A stretch of DNA of 64,000 nucleotides, taken from positions 5,295,001-5,359,000 of the forward strand of contig NZ_CP122458.1 of NCBI RefSeq assembly GCF_032598905.1, given 5' to 3'. Position numbers and translations under genes: made by a program. A model generated the notes under the pieces. The model saw nothing but the letters and a program-made list of their open reading frames with translations. It was not told the origin of the DNA and searched no databases. Within the stretch, counting starts at the first letter, position 1; each line of letters opens with the position of its first letter. The stretch is from Streptomyces sp. 11x1. Lineage in GTDB: Bacteria > Actinomycetota > Actinomycetes > Streptomycetales > Streptomycetaceae. Positions 11,943 to 20,428 of the stretch are shown in pieces.

Positions 11943-13217
11943 GTGGACACGATTGCCAGCCTCTTCAGCTTCATCACGACACCTGTCTCCTGGGTCATCG
12001 TCCAGTTCCACAAGGTGTACGGCGCCCTCTTCGGCGCTGACACCGGGTGGGCCTGGGGCCTGTCCATCGTGTCCTTGGTGATCCTGATCCGTATCTGCCT
12101 GATCCCGCTCTTCGTGAAGCAGATCAAGGCGACCCGGGCGATGCAGACGCTGCAGCCCGAGATGAAGAAGATCCAGGAGCGCTACAAGAACGACAAACAG
12201 CGTCAGTCCGAAGAGATGATGAAGCTGTACAAGGAGACGGGCACCAACCCGCTCTCCTCGTGCCTTCCCATCCTGGCGCAGTCACCGTTCTTCTTCGCCC
12301 TGTACCACGTGCTCAACAGCATCGCGAACAACGACACCATCGGTGTCATCAACGAGAGCCTGCTGGAGAGCGCGCAGAAGGCGCACATCTTCGGTGCCCC
12401 CCTGGCCGCGACCTTCACGGACAGCGCTGCCGAGGCCGCCGCACTCGACGCCTCGATCACCACGGTCCGGATCGTCACCGCGATCATGATCGTCCTGATG
12501 TCGGCGTCGCAGTTCTACACGCAGCGTCAGCTGATGACGAAGAACGTCGACACCACGGTGAAGACGCCGTTCATGCAGCAGCAGAAGATGCTGATGTACA
12601 TCTTCCCGATCATGTTCGCCGTCTTCGGCATCAACTTCCCGGTCGGTGTCCTCGTCTACTGGCTGACCACCAACGTGTGGACCATGGGCCAGCAGATGTA
12701 CGTCATCCACAACAACCCGACCCCGGGTTCCAAGGCTCAGGCGTCCTACCTCGAGCGCCTCGCCAAGCACATCACGCGGCACGGCAAGACCCGTAACCGC
12801 CGTGAGCGCGCCATCGTCAAGGCGATCGTCGCCAAGGGCCGTGACCGCAACGAGTACGAGCGGAAGTTCATCACCGGCCTGGGCAAGGAGGGCCTCGCGG
12901 CCCAGAGCGACGGCACCGTGATCAAGAGCGAGGTCTCCGTCGCCACCATCGAGGACGGTACGTCGGCGGCCCCCAAGCGCCAGCAGCCGAAGCGCCAGAC
13001 CAAGGCGCAGCGTCAGTCCGGCGGCGCGAAGACCGCCGACGACACCGATCCGAAGACCGAGCCCACGTCCCTGAGCAAGTCGGACGAGCCGGAGGACGCC
13101 AAGCCGGCGGCCGCTGCCAAGAAGGTCGCGCCCAAGCCCGGTGCCGGCGGCCGCAGCAAGGCTCAGTCCGGTCAGCGTAAGGGTCAGCAGCGCCCCAAGT
13201 CCCCGTCCAAGAAGTAA
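11943..13217 (+). CDS. yidC: Membrane protein insertase YidC/OxaA
   Basis: Inserts and folds membrane proteins with or beside SecYEG; 424 residues, start GTG. Five membrane segments can be seen: about residues 5-28, 33-55, 107-123, 177-195 and 215-245. The conserved arginine of the hydrophilic groove is in the second segment ([10 protein letters not shown]). It is the short Gram-positive-like type without the large periplasmic domain. The C-terminal 150 residues are a Lys/Arg/Gln-rich tail that could bind ribosomes, as shown for other YidC proteins with basic tails (inference). Confidence 0.96.
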   Translation: MDTIASLFSFITTPVSWVIVQFHKVYGALFGADTGWAWGLSIVSLVILIRICLIPLFVKQIKATRAMQTLQPEMKKIQERYKNDKQRQSEEMMKLYKETGTNPLSSCLPILAQSPFFFALYHVLNSIANNDTIGVINESLLESAQKAHIFGAPLAATFTDSAAEAAALDASITTVRIVTAIMIVLMSASQFYTQRQLMTKNVDTTVKTPFMQQQKMLMYIFPIMFAVFGINFPVGVLVYWLTTNVWTMGQQMYVIHNNPTPGSKAQASYLERLAKHITRHGKTRNRRERAIVKAIVAKGRDRNEYERKFITGLGKEGLAAQSDGTVIKSEVSVATIEDGTSAAPKRQQPKRQTKAQRQSGGAKTADDTDPKTEPTSLSKSDEPEDAKPAAAAKKVAPKPGAGGRSKAQSGQRKGQQRPKSPSKK

Positions 13218-13232
13218 GAAGGAGTCCATCCC

Positions 13233-13745
13233 GTGACGGAAGGCACCACCTCCGCCGCCTCCGAGGGTGGCGACACCCTGACCCGCCTGGAGCAGGAGGG
13301 TGAGATCGCGGCGGACTACCTGGAAGGTCTGCTGGACATCGCCGACCTCGACGGCGACATCGACATGGACGTCGAGGCCGACCGTGCCTCTGTCTCGATC
13401 ATCAGCGATTCCGGTAGCCGTGATCTGAGCAAGCTCGTCGGCCGAGAGGGCGAGGTGCTTGAGGCGCTCCAGGAGCTCACACGCCTGGCCGTGCACCGCG
13501 AGACCGGTGACCGCAGCCGTCTGATGCTGGACATCGCCGGGTACCGGGCCAAGAAGCGCGCCGAGCTCTCCGAGCTGGGTGCCAAGGCGGCGGCCGAGGC
13601 CAAGAGCACGGGCGAGCCTGTGAAGATGCAGCCGATGACGCCCTTCGAGCGCAAGGTTGTGCACGACGCGGTCAAGTCCGCCGGTCTGCGCAGCGAGTCC
13701 GAGGGCGAGGAGCCGCAACGCTTCGTCGTCGTCCTGCCTGCCTGA
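13233..13745 (+). CDS. Jag/KhpB-type KH-R3H RNA-binding protein
   Basis: A 170-residue protein with a KH domain (about 40-110; GxxG loop in LVGREGEVLEAL) and an R3H domain (about 130-165; Arg-to-His motif ERKVVH). It lacks the N-terminal Jag domain of the Firmicute proteins, as is usual in actinobacteria. Jag/KhpB binds RNA and affects cell envelope growth and division in other bacteria. AAGGAG lies about 10 bases before the GTG start, 15 bases after yidC, which suggests cotranscription. Confidence 0.93.
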   Translation: MTEGTTSAASEGGDTLTRLEQEGEIAADYLEGLLDIADLDGDIDMDVEADRASVSIISDSGSRDLSKLVGREGEVLEALQELTRLAVHRETGDRSRLMLDIAGYRAKKRAELSELGAKAAAEAKSTGEPVKMQPMTPFERKVVHDAVKSAGLRSESEGEEPQRFVVVLPA

Positions 13746-13764
13746 TTCGGTACCAACGCTTCTC

Positions 13765-13792
13765 CGGCCCCGTCTGCCTGCAGGCGGGGCCG
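13765..13792 (+). terminator. Hairpin after the yidC-jag genes
   Basis: CGGCCCCGTCTGC (13765-13777) pairs with GCAGGCGGGGCCG (13780-13792), with one G-T pair, 20 bases after the jag stop. AACTTTGT follows. It probably ends the rpmH-to-jag transcript before rsmG. Confidence 0.8.
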
Positions 13793-13860
13793 AACTTTGT
13801 CAGCCTGTTGTTCTGGTGTCAGCGCCCAGTGCGCTCTTGCGGTACGGAAGGACGGTCCCC

Positions 13861-14577
13861 GTGACGGAGGCAGTGGAGCTCCCCCCTGCGCCCGAGCAGG
13901 CGCGCGACGTATTCGGTGATCGCTACGCGGACGCGGTCCGATACGCCGAGCTCCTGGCTGAGGCGGGAGTACAGCGCGGGCTCATCGGCCCGAGGGAGGT
14001 ACCCCGTCTATGGGAGAGGCACCTGCTGAACTGCGCGGTGCTCTCTGAGGTCGTGCCCGAGGGGGTGACGGTGTGCGATGTCGGCTCCGGTGCCGGGCTG
14101 CCCGGTATCCCGCTGGCCCTCGTCCGGAACGATCTGAAGATCACGCTGCTGGAGCCCCTGCTGCGGCGCACGAACTTCCTGACCGAGGTGGTTGAGCTCC
14201 TGGGCCTCGACCATGTGACTGTCGTTCGTGGCCGAGCCGAGGAAGTCCTGGGGACGCTGCAGCCCGTCCACGTGGTGACGGCACGAGCGGTGGCACCGTT
14301 GGACCGCCTGGCCGGCTGGGGTATCCCGCTGCTGCGCCCGTACGGGGAGATGCTGGCGCTCAAGGGCGACACCGCGGAAGAGGAGCTGAAGAGCGCCGCC
14401 ACCGCCCTGAGCAAGCTCGGCGCGGTGGAGACCTCCATCCACCATGTGGGTGAGGGCGTGGTCGAACCGCTGTCCACGGTCGTCCGGGTGGAGGTCGGGG
14501 AGAGCCCCGGAGGAGTGCGCTTCGCCGCCAAGCGGGCGAAGGCCGCTCGGTCAGGTCGAGTACGGCGTCGCCGCTAG
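13861..14577 (+). CDS. rsmG: 16S rRNA (guanine-N7) methyltransferase RsmG (GidB)
   Basis: Methylates G527 of 16S rRNA (E. coli numbering) using S-adenosylmethionine; loss gives low-level streptomycin resistance. It has 238 residues. The N-terminal RNA-binding region includes LWERHLLNC. The methyl-donor motif CDVGSGAGLPGIPLA is at about residues 76-90, and the tail is basic (RSGRVRRRR). The start is GTG at 13861 with GGAAGG upstream. It lies directly before parA, as in most actinobacterial origins. Confidence 0.96.
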   Translation: MTEAVELPPAPEQARDVFGDRYADAVRYAELLAEAGVQRGLIGPREVPRLWERHLLNCAVLSEVVPEGVTVCDVGSGAGLPGIPLALVRNDLKITLLEPLLRRTNFLTEVVELLGLDHVTVVRGRAEEVLGTLQPVHVVTARAVAPLDRLAGWGIPLLRPYGEMLALKGDTAEEELKSAATALSKLGAVETSIHHVGEGVVEPLSTVVRVEVGESPGGVRFAAKRAKAARSGRVRRRR

Positions 14578-14693
14578 GCACTCATCTGGACGTTCGCTGA
14601 TCCGTCCTGACGACGAGTCGTACTCCACACAAGCTTCCAAACCGATGCATCTCGGAGTGTCGCGCAAGCCTGGCCTGTGCTGCTGGGCATCGT

Positions 14694-14707
14694 GTTTCAC
14701 GTGAAAC
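14694..14707. promoter_or_regulatory. parS site upstream of parA
   Basis: Exact GTTTCACGTGAAAC, the Streptomyces ParB-binding centromere site, about 200 bases before the parA start in the 336-base rsmG-parA gap. That gap should also hold the parAB promoter. Confidence 0.95.
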
Positions 14708-14802
14708 GTCGCTCACTGCTGCACGGCATCATCAGCCGTGGCCGCGCCGCGGCCGAACCGCGCGACCGGAAGCCTCTCGGGTCACTCGGAGAGGTAACGG
14801 AG

Positions 14803-14829
14803 TTTTCCACAGAGGTGGAATTCTCCACA
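14803..14829 (+). promoter_or_regulatory. Two DnaA-box-like sites upstream of parA
   Basis: TTTTCCACA (14803-14811) and TTCTCCACA (14821-14829) lie in the same orientation, 18 bases apart, roughly 85 bases before the parA start and 100 bases after a parS site. Both match the relaxed Streptomyces DnaA box. Whether DnaA binds them is an inference. Confidence 0.5.
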
Positions 14830-14913
14830 GAACACCAGGCCTCACTGGTTCACGACCCCGAAGGCATGGGAGGCTCTGTTCATTGCGAGCCTGAAGTCGA
14901 GGAGAGTGAATCG

Positions 14914-15939
14914 TTGCGGTCCGACGCCAACATCGCGGGACCGATGACCGATCCGGTCCCCGGTCCCCGTACCGAGTCGATGGGGGAGGATGTTTCACGT
15001 GAAACACCGCCCCCGATGGACGACACTCCCATCGGTCGTGCCGCCCAACTGGCGGTAGAGGCACTGGGCCGGGCCGGTGAGGGATTGCCTCGGCCCGAAC
15101 AGACCCGAGTCATGGTCGTCGCCAACCAGAAGGGCGGCGTCGGCAAGACCACAACGACGGTCAACCTCGCGGCTTCGCTGGCTCTGCACGGAGCCCGTGT
15201 CCTTGTGGTCGATCTGGACCCCCAGGGCAACGCGTCCACCGCGCTGGGGATCGACCATCACGCCGAGGTGCCATCCATCTACGACGTGCTGATCGACAGC
15301 AAGCCGCTGTCGGAGGTCGTCCAGCCCGTTCCCGATGTGGAAGGTCTCTTCTGCGCCCCAGCCACGATCGATCTCGCCGGTGCGGAGATCGAGCTGGTGT
15401 CGCTGGTGGCACGAGAGAGCCGACTGCAGCGAGCCATCCAGGCGTACGAGCAGCCCCTGGACTACATCCTCATCGACTGTCCGCCCTCGCTCGGTCTCCT
15501 GACGGTGAACGCATTGGTGGCCGGCCAGGAAGTCCTCATCCCGATCCAGTGCGAGTACTACGCGCTGGAGGGCCTCGGTCAGCTGCTCCGCAACGTCGAC
15601 CTGGTACGGGGGCACCTCAACCCCGTCCTCCACGTGTCGACCATCCTGCTCACCATGTACGACGGCCGGACCCGCCTGGCGTCCCAGGTCGCCGACGAGG
15701 TGCGCACCCACTTCGGTGAGGAGGTGTTGCGGACGAGCATTCCCCGCTCCGTCCGTATCTCCGAGGCGCCGAGCTATGGGCAGACGGTGCTGACTTACGA
15801 TCCAGGATCGAGCGGTGCCCTCTCCTACCTTGAGGCAGCACGAGAAATCGCACTGAAGGGCGTGGGCGTCGGGTACGACCCGACGCACGCCCACATCGGT
15901 GCTCAGAACAATCCGAGTGTGGTGGAGGGGATCCAGTGA
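14914..15939 (+). CDS. parA: Chromosome-partitioning ATPase ParA
   Basis: Walker-type ATPase that moves ParB-bound origins and, in Streptomyces, works with growing hyphal tips and sporulation septation. The deviant Walker A motif KGGVGKTTT follows MVVANQ, and later motifs are LDPQGNAST and LIDCPPSLG. The start is uncertain. I chose TTG at 14914 because GAGGAG lies nine bases upstream and codon use becomes typical there. ATG at 14866 (357 residues) and ATG at 14944 (331 residues) are alternatives. A parS site is encoded in frame as VSRET. The stop overlaps the parB GTG (GTGA). Confidence 0.95.
   Translation: MRSDANIAGPMTDPVPGPRTESMGEDVSRETPPPMDDTPIGRAAQLAVEALGRAGEGLPRPEQTRVMVVANQKGGVGKTTTTVNLAASLALHGARVLVVDLDPQGNASTALGIDHHAEVPSIYDVLIDSKPLSEVVQPVPDVEGLFCAPATIDLAGAEIELVSLVARESRLQRAIQAYEQPLDYILIDCPPSLGLLTVNALVAGQEVLIPIQCEYYALEGLGQLLRNVDLVRGHLNPVLHVSTILLTMYDGRTRLASQVADEVRTHFGEEVLRTSIPRSVRISEAPSYGQTVLTYDPGSSGALSYLEAAREIALKGVGVGYDPTHAHIGAQNNPSVVEGIQ
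14992..15005. promoter_or_regulatory. parS site inside parA
   Basis: Exact GTTTCACGTGAAAC inside the 5' end of parA, read as Val-Ser-Arg-Glu-Thr. It lies between the start region and the ATPase domain, where the protein is poorly conserved. Confidence 0.95.
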
Positions 15940-17030
15940 GTGATCGACGGAGGGGGTTGGGCCGTGGTCTCGCCGCACTGATCCCAGCGGCCGCGACGGG
16001 CGAGAAGGAGGCTCCGGCCGCCGCTGTGCCCGCCGCTACGCCACCAGCTGCATCTGTTTTCGTTCCCGAACGTGGGGTGGCAGCCGCGAAGCTGGCTACG
16101 CTCCCCTCTGTTTCACGTGAAACAGAGGAGTTGTCGCCGAGCGCCGCAGTCGAACTGCCGGCAGCACCGGTCGGTGCCTACTTCGCTGAGCTGCCTCTCG
16201 ACTCCATCACCCCGAACCCGCGCCAGCCCCGCGAGGTGTTCGACGAGGATCTCCTCCAGGAACTCGTCACCTCCATCAAGGAGGTCGGCCTTCTCCAGCC
16301 CATCGTCGTACGGCAGGTGGGCCAGGGCCGCTACGAGCTCATCATGGGTGAGCGGCGCTGGCGGGCCTGTCATGAGGCCGAGCTCGACGCGATCCCGGCG
16401 ATCGTACGGGCGACGGACGACGAGAAACTGCTGCTGGACGCGCTTCTGGAGAACCTGCACCGTGCGCAGTTGAACCCGCTGGAAGAAGCCTTTGCGTACG
16501 ACCAGCTGCTCAAGGACTTCAACTGCACGCATGACCAGCTGGCGGACCGCATCGGTCGCTCGCGCCCGCAGGTCTCCAACACCCTGCGTCTGCTGAAGCT
16601 TTCCGCGGCGGTCCAGCGCCGTGTGGCCGCCGGTGTTCTCTCGGCCGGGCACGCACGGGCGCTGCTCTCCGTCGAGGACTCGGAGGAGCAGGACAAGCTG
16701 GCTCACCGGATCGTGGCCGAGGGGCTCTCGGTGCGGGCGGTCGAAGAGATTGTCACCCTCATGGGGTCGCGTCCGAAGAGCGCGGCACGCTCCAAGGGGC
16801 CGCGGGCCGGCTCCGTACCGTCCCCGGCGCTGGGCGAGCTCGCGACCCGACTGTCGGATCGCTTCGAGACGCGCGTGAAGATCGATCTGGGGCAGAAGAA
16901 GGGCAAGATCACCGTGGAGTTCGCCTCCACGGAGGACCTTGAGCGAATCTTGAGCACGCTCGCTCCCGGCGAGAAGCTCGCTCTCCAGAAGAGTCTCCTG
17001 GACGATGCCTCGGAGGAGTCGGAAGCCTGA
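15936..17030 (+). CDS. parB: Chromosome-partitioning protein ParB
   Basis: Binds parS, spreads along DNA and forms the origin nucleoprotein complex with ParA; 364 residues. It starts with the ParA-contacting MSDRRRGLGRGLAAL. An N-terminal CTP-binding domain follows, with LQPIVVRQ and the box GERRWRAC (about residues 135-142). Next are a helix-turn-helix around LADRIGRSRPQVSNTL and a C-terminal dimer domain. The GTG start overlaps the parA stop. Residues near 58-63 (SVSRET) are encoded by a parS site, so ParB probably binds inside its own gene. Confidence 0.97.
   Translation: MSDRRRGLGRGLAALIPAAATGEKEAPAAAVPAATPPAASVFVPERGVAAAKLATLPSVSRETEELSPSAAVELPAAPVGAYFAELPLDSITPNPRQPREVFDEDLLQELVTSIKEVGLLQPIVVRQVGQGRYELIMGERRWRACHEAELDAIPAIVRATDDEKLLLDALLENLHRAQLNPLEEAFAYDQLLKDFNCTHDQLADRIGRSRPQVSNTLRLLKLSAAVQRRVAAGVLSAGHARALLSVEDSEEQDKLAHRIVAEGLSVRAVEEIVTLMGSRPKSAARSKGPRAGSVPSPALGELATRLSDRFETRVKIDLGQKKGKITVEFASTEDLERILSTLAPGEKLALQKSLLDDASEESEA
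16110..16123. promoter_or_regulatory. parS site inside parB
   Basis: Exact GTTTCACGTGAAAC within parB, again read as VSRET, in the linker between the ParA-contacting peptide and the CTP-binding domain. Confidence 0.95.
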
Positions 17031-17071
17031 CCCCCCGATTCGCGCGACGGGCTTCGGCTCGTCGACCGCAT

Positions 17072-17111
17072 GAGCGGGCTGTGTCCGATGTATACCGGAC
17101 ACAGCCCGCTC
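17072..17111 (+). terminator. Strong hairpin after parB
   Basis: GAGCGGGCTGTGTCCG (17072-17087) pairs perfectly with 17096-17111, a 16-bp stem with an 8-base loop, followed by TTTGCTTTG. It lies 42 bases after the parB stop and clearly suits an intrinsic terminator. Confidence 0.9.
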
Positions 17112-17206
17112 TTTGCTTTGGGGCGGTATCTAGGCAATCGCATCGTCGATACGATGCGTTCGGGTATGGCGCATCGACCTGGCGGATCTTTGTGGAGAGG
17201 CGGGCC

Positions 17207-17464
17207 ATGCGAACCGTGAGCCGTTCCGGACTGGTGACCGCAGGCCTGGGACTGGGGGCCGTCGGCGGATTCGTCGGCAGTCTGCTCAGGGAGCGGAGCG
17301 CTCTGACAGCCGCTCGCGACGCTGCGGGCGAAGGAAGCGAGGAACAGCCTTTATGGGCCGTCGGCTCGTACCTCTCACGCTGGACAACCTTCAGGACCTT
17401 CCCAAGCGGTGTCGCTCGTGTGTCTTCTGGGAGTTGGACCCAGTCAGCGGCGAAGCCGCGGTAA
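17207..17464 (+). CDS. Possible small membrane protein overlapping the GNAT gene
   Basis: An 85-codon frame from ATG at 17207 with GGAG nine bases upstream. Residues about 8-27 (SGLVTAGLGLGAVGGFVGSL) form a Gly-rich membrane helix, and third-position GC is fairly high to about 17340. The last third overlaps the acetyltransferase gene by 112 bases in another frame and looks non-coding there. I do not recognise it. It may be a real short gene or chance. Confidence 0.3.
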   Translation: MRTVSRSGLVTAGLGLGAVGGFVGSLLRERSALTAARDAAGEGSEEQPLWAVGSYLSRWTTFRTFPSGVARVSSGSWTQSAAKPR

Positions 17465-17970
17465 AGGCGGGTACTCCCGCTCTTGAGAAGGAAGCGTGGA
17501 TCTCAGCCGTCCTGCTCGATTGGGGATCCTGCGGTCGGGTCGTCTACGTGGACGAGGTACCGGTGGGCTTCGTGCTGTATGCGCCTCCGGCCTATGTCCC
17601 CCGCTCGACGGCGTTTCCCACGAGTCCGGTCTCCCCTGACGCCGTCCAGCTGATGACGGCCTTCATCATGCAGGGTTACCAGGGCCAAGGGCTGGGCCGT
17701 GTGATGGTCCAGACGGTCGCCAAGGATCTACTGAGGCGAGGCTTCAAGGCGATCGAGGCCTTCGGGGATGCTCGCTGGAAGGAACCTGCGTGTGTGCTTC
17801 CCGCAGACCATCTGACGGCCGTGGGCTTCAAGACGGTGCGACCCCACCCCACGCATCCCCGACTGAGACTGGAGTTGCGGACGACGCTCTCCTGGAAGGA
17901 AGACGTCGAGCTGGCGCTGGACCGGCTCCTGGGAGCCGTCCAGAAGGAACCGGCGCTGCGACCGCTCTAA
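17353..17970 (+). CDS. GNAT-family N-acetyltransferase
   Basis: A 205-residue protein with a GNAT fold. The acetyl-CoA loop GYQGQGLGRVMVQ is at about residues 112-124, followed by a C-terminal half with the pattern ADHLTAVGFK. The N-terminal RCRSCVFWELDP is characteristic of the group found next to parB in Streptomyces. The substrate is unknown. GAGGAA nine bases upstream supports ATG at 17353. It converges with trxA across a terminator and a parS site. Confidence 0.88.
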   Translation: MGRRLVPLTLDNLQDLPKRCRSCVFWELDPVSGEAAVKAGTPALEKEAWISAVLLDWGSCGRVVYVDEVPVGFVLYAPPAYVPRSTAFPTSPVSPDAVQLMTAFIMQGYQGQGLGRVMVQTVAKDLLRRGFKAIEAFGDARWKEPACVLPADHLTAVGFKTVRPHPTHPRLRLELRTTLSWKEDVELALDRLLGAVQKEPALRPL

Positions 17971-17973
17971 TGA

Positions 17974-18005
17974 GAAAGGGCCGACCCTCCTGGGTCGGCC
18001 CTTTC
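17974..18005. terminator. Bidirectional terminator between GNAT gene and trxA
   Basis: GAAAGGGCCGACCC (17974-17987) pairs perfectly with 17992-18005 around TCCT. It starts three bases after the GNAT stop and serves both converging genes; the A/T flanks give a U-run in either direction. Confidence 0.9.
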
Positions 18006-18007
18006 GC

Positions 18008-18021
18008 GTTTCACGTGAAAC
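18008..18021. promoter_or_regulatory. parS site between GNAT gene and trxA
   Basis: Exact GTTTCACGTGAAAC, two bases beyond the terminator stem and one base before the trxA stop codon. Confidence 0.95.
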
Positions 18022-18022
18022 A

Positions 18023-18355
18023 TCACTCGGAGATGAAGTCCTCGAGGTCCCGCACGATCGCCGCCTTGGGCTTGGCACCGACGATGGTCTTGGCGACCTC
18101 GCCACCCTGGTAGACGTTGAGCGTCGGGATGGACATGACGCCGTACTTGGCAGCCGTACCGGGGTTCTCGTCGATGTTGAGCTTGACGATCTCGATCTTG
18201 TCGCCGTACTCCTGGGCGATCGCTTCGAGGGACGGCGCGATCTGGCGGCACGGACCGCACCAGGCGGCCCAGAAGTCCACCAGGACGGGCTTGTCGTTCT
18301 TGAGGACGTCCTGCTCGAAGGAGTCGTCGGTCACGTTCTTCAGAGTGCCGGCCAC
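18023..18355 (-). CDS. trxA: Thioredoxin
   Basis: A 110-residue thioredoxin with the active-site motif WCGPC (Cys33 and Cys36) and the conserved cis-proline region MSIPTLNVY. It reduces protein disulfides and is recycled by the adjacent thioredoxin reductase, 40 bases upstream in the same orientation. The pair sits beside the sigM and anti-sigma genes, the same arrangement as in Mycobacterium. Confidence 0.96.
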   Translation of the reverse strand: MAGTLKNVTDDSFEQDVLKNDKPVLVDFWAAWCGPCRQIAPSLEAIAQEYGDKIEIVKLNIDENPGTAAKYGVMSIPTLNVYQGGEVAKTIVGAKPKAAIVRDLEDFISE

Positions 18356-18395
18356 TGAGGGCTCCTAACTGGTTGGTGCGTGGGGCGGACGGGGG

Positions 18396-19367
18396 TCAGA
18401 CGGTGGTCTTCTCGGGCTCGGCGGCCTGGTCACCGTCGGCAAGGGCGGCGAGGAAGCGCTCGGCGTCGAGGGCGGCGGAGCAGCCGGTACCGGCGGCGGT
18501 GATCGCCTGGCGGTACGTGTGGTCGACGACGTCGCCGGCGCCGAAGACACCGGTGAGGTTCGTACGGGTCGACGGAGAATCCACCTTCAGGTAGCCCTCG
18601 TCGTCCAGGTCGAGCTGTCCCTTGAACAGTTCCGTGCGCGGATCGTGTCCGATGGCGATGAACAGACCCGTCACCGGCAGCTCGGACGTCTCGCCCGTCT
18701 TGAGGTTGCGCAGCTTCAGACCGGCGAGCTTCTGGTCGCCCTGGATCGCGGCCACCTCGCTGTCCCACACGAAGGAGATCTTCGGGTCGGCGAACGCACG
18801 CTCCTGCATCGCCTTGGAGGCACGCAGGGTGTCCCGGCGGTGGACGATGGTCACGGACTTGGCGAACCGCGAGAGGAAGGTGGCCTCCTCCATGGCGGTG
18901 TCACCGCCACCGATCACGGCGATGTCCTGGTCCTTGAAGAAGAACCCGTCACACGTGGCGCACCAGGAGACACCGCGACCGGAGAGCGCGTCCTCGTTGG
19001 GGAGCCCGAGCTTGCGGTGCTGGGAGCCCGTCGTGACGATGACGGCCTTGGCGCGGTGTACCGTGCCCGCGGTGTCCGTGACGGTCTTGATCTCGCCGCT
19101 CAGGTCGACGTCGACGATGTCGTCCGGAACGAGCTCGGCACCGAAGCGCTCAGCCTGGGCACGCATGTTGTCCATGAGGTCCGGGCCCATGATGCCGTCC
19201 CGGAAGCCGGGGAAGTTCTCCACCTCGGTGGTGTTCATCAGGGCGCCGCCTGCGGTGACGGCGCCCTCGAACACCAGCGGCTTCAGCGACGCGCGCGCGG
19301 TGTAGAGCGCTGCCGTGTAGCCGGCGGGCCCGGAGCCGATGATGATCACGTTACGGACGTCGCTCAC
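18396..19367 (-). CDS. trxB: Thioredoxin reductase
   Basis: FAD- and NADPH-dependent reductase that regenerates thioredoxin; 323 residues. The FAD motif [10 protein letters not shown] is at residues 11-20, the redox pair is CATC (Cys136, Cys139), the NADPH motif is [10 protein letters not shown], and the C-terminal FAD motif is GVFGAGDV. The start is GTG at 19365-19367 with GAGGAA about eight bases upstream; a longer ORF upstream adds 25 non-conserved residues. The 173-base gap to the anti-sigma gene upstream should hold the promoter. Confidence 0.96.
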   Translation of the reverse strand: MSDVRNVIIIGSGPAGYTAALYTARASLKPLVFEGAVTAGGALMNTTEVENFPGFRDGIMGPDLMDNMRAQAERFGAELVPDDIVDVDLSGEIKTVTDTAGTVHRAKAVIVTTGSQHRKLGLPNEDALSGRGVSWCATCDGFFFKDQDIAVIGGGDTAMEEATFLSRFAKSVTIVHRRDTLRASKAMQERAFADPKISFVWDSEVAAIQGDQKLAGLKLRNLKTGETSELPVTGLFIAIGHDPRTELFKGQLDLDDEGYLKVDSPSTRTNLTGVFGAGDVVDHTYRQAITAAGTGCSAALDAERFLAALADGDQAAEPEKTTV

Positions 19368-19540
19368 GGCTTGATTCCTCGTCTCTGGAGACTGCTGCGT
19401 ACTGCCGGTGGGAGCTGCTCTCGAAACTCTCACCCCACCCAACGGATCCTAAGGGGCGCGCATTCCCGCTGTGTCCGGGCACACGGAGGCGCGACCCGGC
19501 CACGGGCTCGCCGGAAGTGGCCCAGAGCGGGAGACAGCCC

Positions 19541-20428
19541 TCAAGGACGGGCGTAGGAACGCTTCAGGAGAACGTGGCCGGCAGGTTCCGAAGCTTTCTT
19601 CAGGCAGGAGGCGTCGACGATGTAAGCGGTGACGCGTGCGTCGTCGGAGCGGTCGGGCAGCAGCACGAGGTACGCGTCAGCTCCCCGGTAGGTACCCGGC
19701 TCGGAAGCGATCGCCCCCGTGGTGTCTCCGATGCCCTTCGCGATGCAGTCGGGCACGTCAGTGGCGAAGAACGTCTTCGTGCGCTCGTCCGGGGACGCCG
19801 CAGTCCCGAAGGAATCCTTCTCGGGCCGACCGCCGCTTTCCGTCTTGCTCAGGAGGTCTTCGACCCGCTTCTCCAGCTTGACGCCTGAGAACGCGGCGGA
19901 AGCTGAGCTCGGGGGATTGTCGTTCTCGCCGAGCGACTGGACGAGAACGCCGCCGAAGCCGAGGACCGCGATCGCGAGAACGGCACCGATGGCCGTCCTG
20001 CGACGACTGCGCTGCTTCTGACCTGTCCGGCCCGGGCCGGTGGACGCGCGTGGACGACCGGTAGGGCGATCCGCGGCAGGCGATGTTTCACGTGAAACAT
20101 GCGCGCCGAACTCGCTCACAGCGGGGCGGGAGACATCGGCTTGCTCTTCGGCCGTCTCGCTCTCGGGTGCCGTGGCGTTCAGCAGAGCCTCAGCGGCCAG
20201 GGCGGCGTCGATCCTTCCCGCTACGTCGTCGGGCATACGCGGAGGCCCTGGCAAGGTGCCGAGCAGACCGCGGATCTCTTCCAGTGATGCGTGGACGTCG
20301 GAGCAGAGCGGGCATTCGTCCAGGTGCCGACGGACATCCGCGGTGCGGGAAGGGGGCAGAAGACCCTCACTGAGGTCGGCGATCTCCGTGACCTCCGGGT
20401 GCCCGGCCGTGTCGGTCGTGGATGTCAC
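19541..20428 (-). CDS. Membrane-anchored zinc-type anti-sigma factor
   Basis: A 295-residue protein. The cytoplasmic N-terminus carries the ZAS signature HLDECPLC (His35, Cys39, Cys42), the HX3CX2C pattern of zinc anti-sigma factors. A single membrane helix (about 150-172, ending VLVQSLGE) leads to an extracytoplasmic domain. Its GTG start overlaps the sigma gene stop (GTGA), so it is the probable SigM inhibitor, matching the sigM/anti-sigma pair of mycobacteria. The nearby trxA-trxB genes make a thiol-redox input plausible but unproven. A parS site is embedded in the linker. Confidence 0.88.
   Translation of the reverse strand: MTSTTDTAGHPEVTEIADLSEGLLPPSRTADVRRHLDECPLCSDVHASLEEIRGLLGTLPGPPRMPDDVAGRIDAALAAEALLNATAPESETAEEQADVSRPAVSEFGAHVSRETSPAADRPTGRPRASTGPGRTGQKQRSRRRTAIGAVLAIAVLGFGGVLVQSLGENDNPPSSASAAFSGVKLEKRVEDLLSKTESGGRPEKDSFGTAASPDERTKTFFATDVPDCIAKGIGDTTGAIASEPGTYRGADAYLVLLPDRSDDARVTAYIVDASCLKKASEPAGHVLLKRSYARP
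20085..20098. promoter_or_regulatory. parS site inside the anti-sigma gene
   Basis: Exact GTTTCACGTGAAAC. On the gene strand it is read HVSRETS in the linker between the zinc domain and the membrane helix. Confidence 0.95.

Noticed and set aside
12282..13718. A 478-codon frame opposite yidC and jag
   Set aside because: Antisense to two clear genes, Arg/Leu/Gly-rich and without recognisable motifs.
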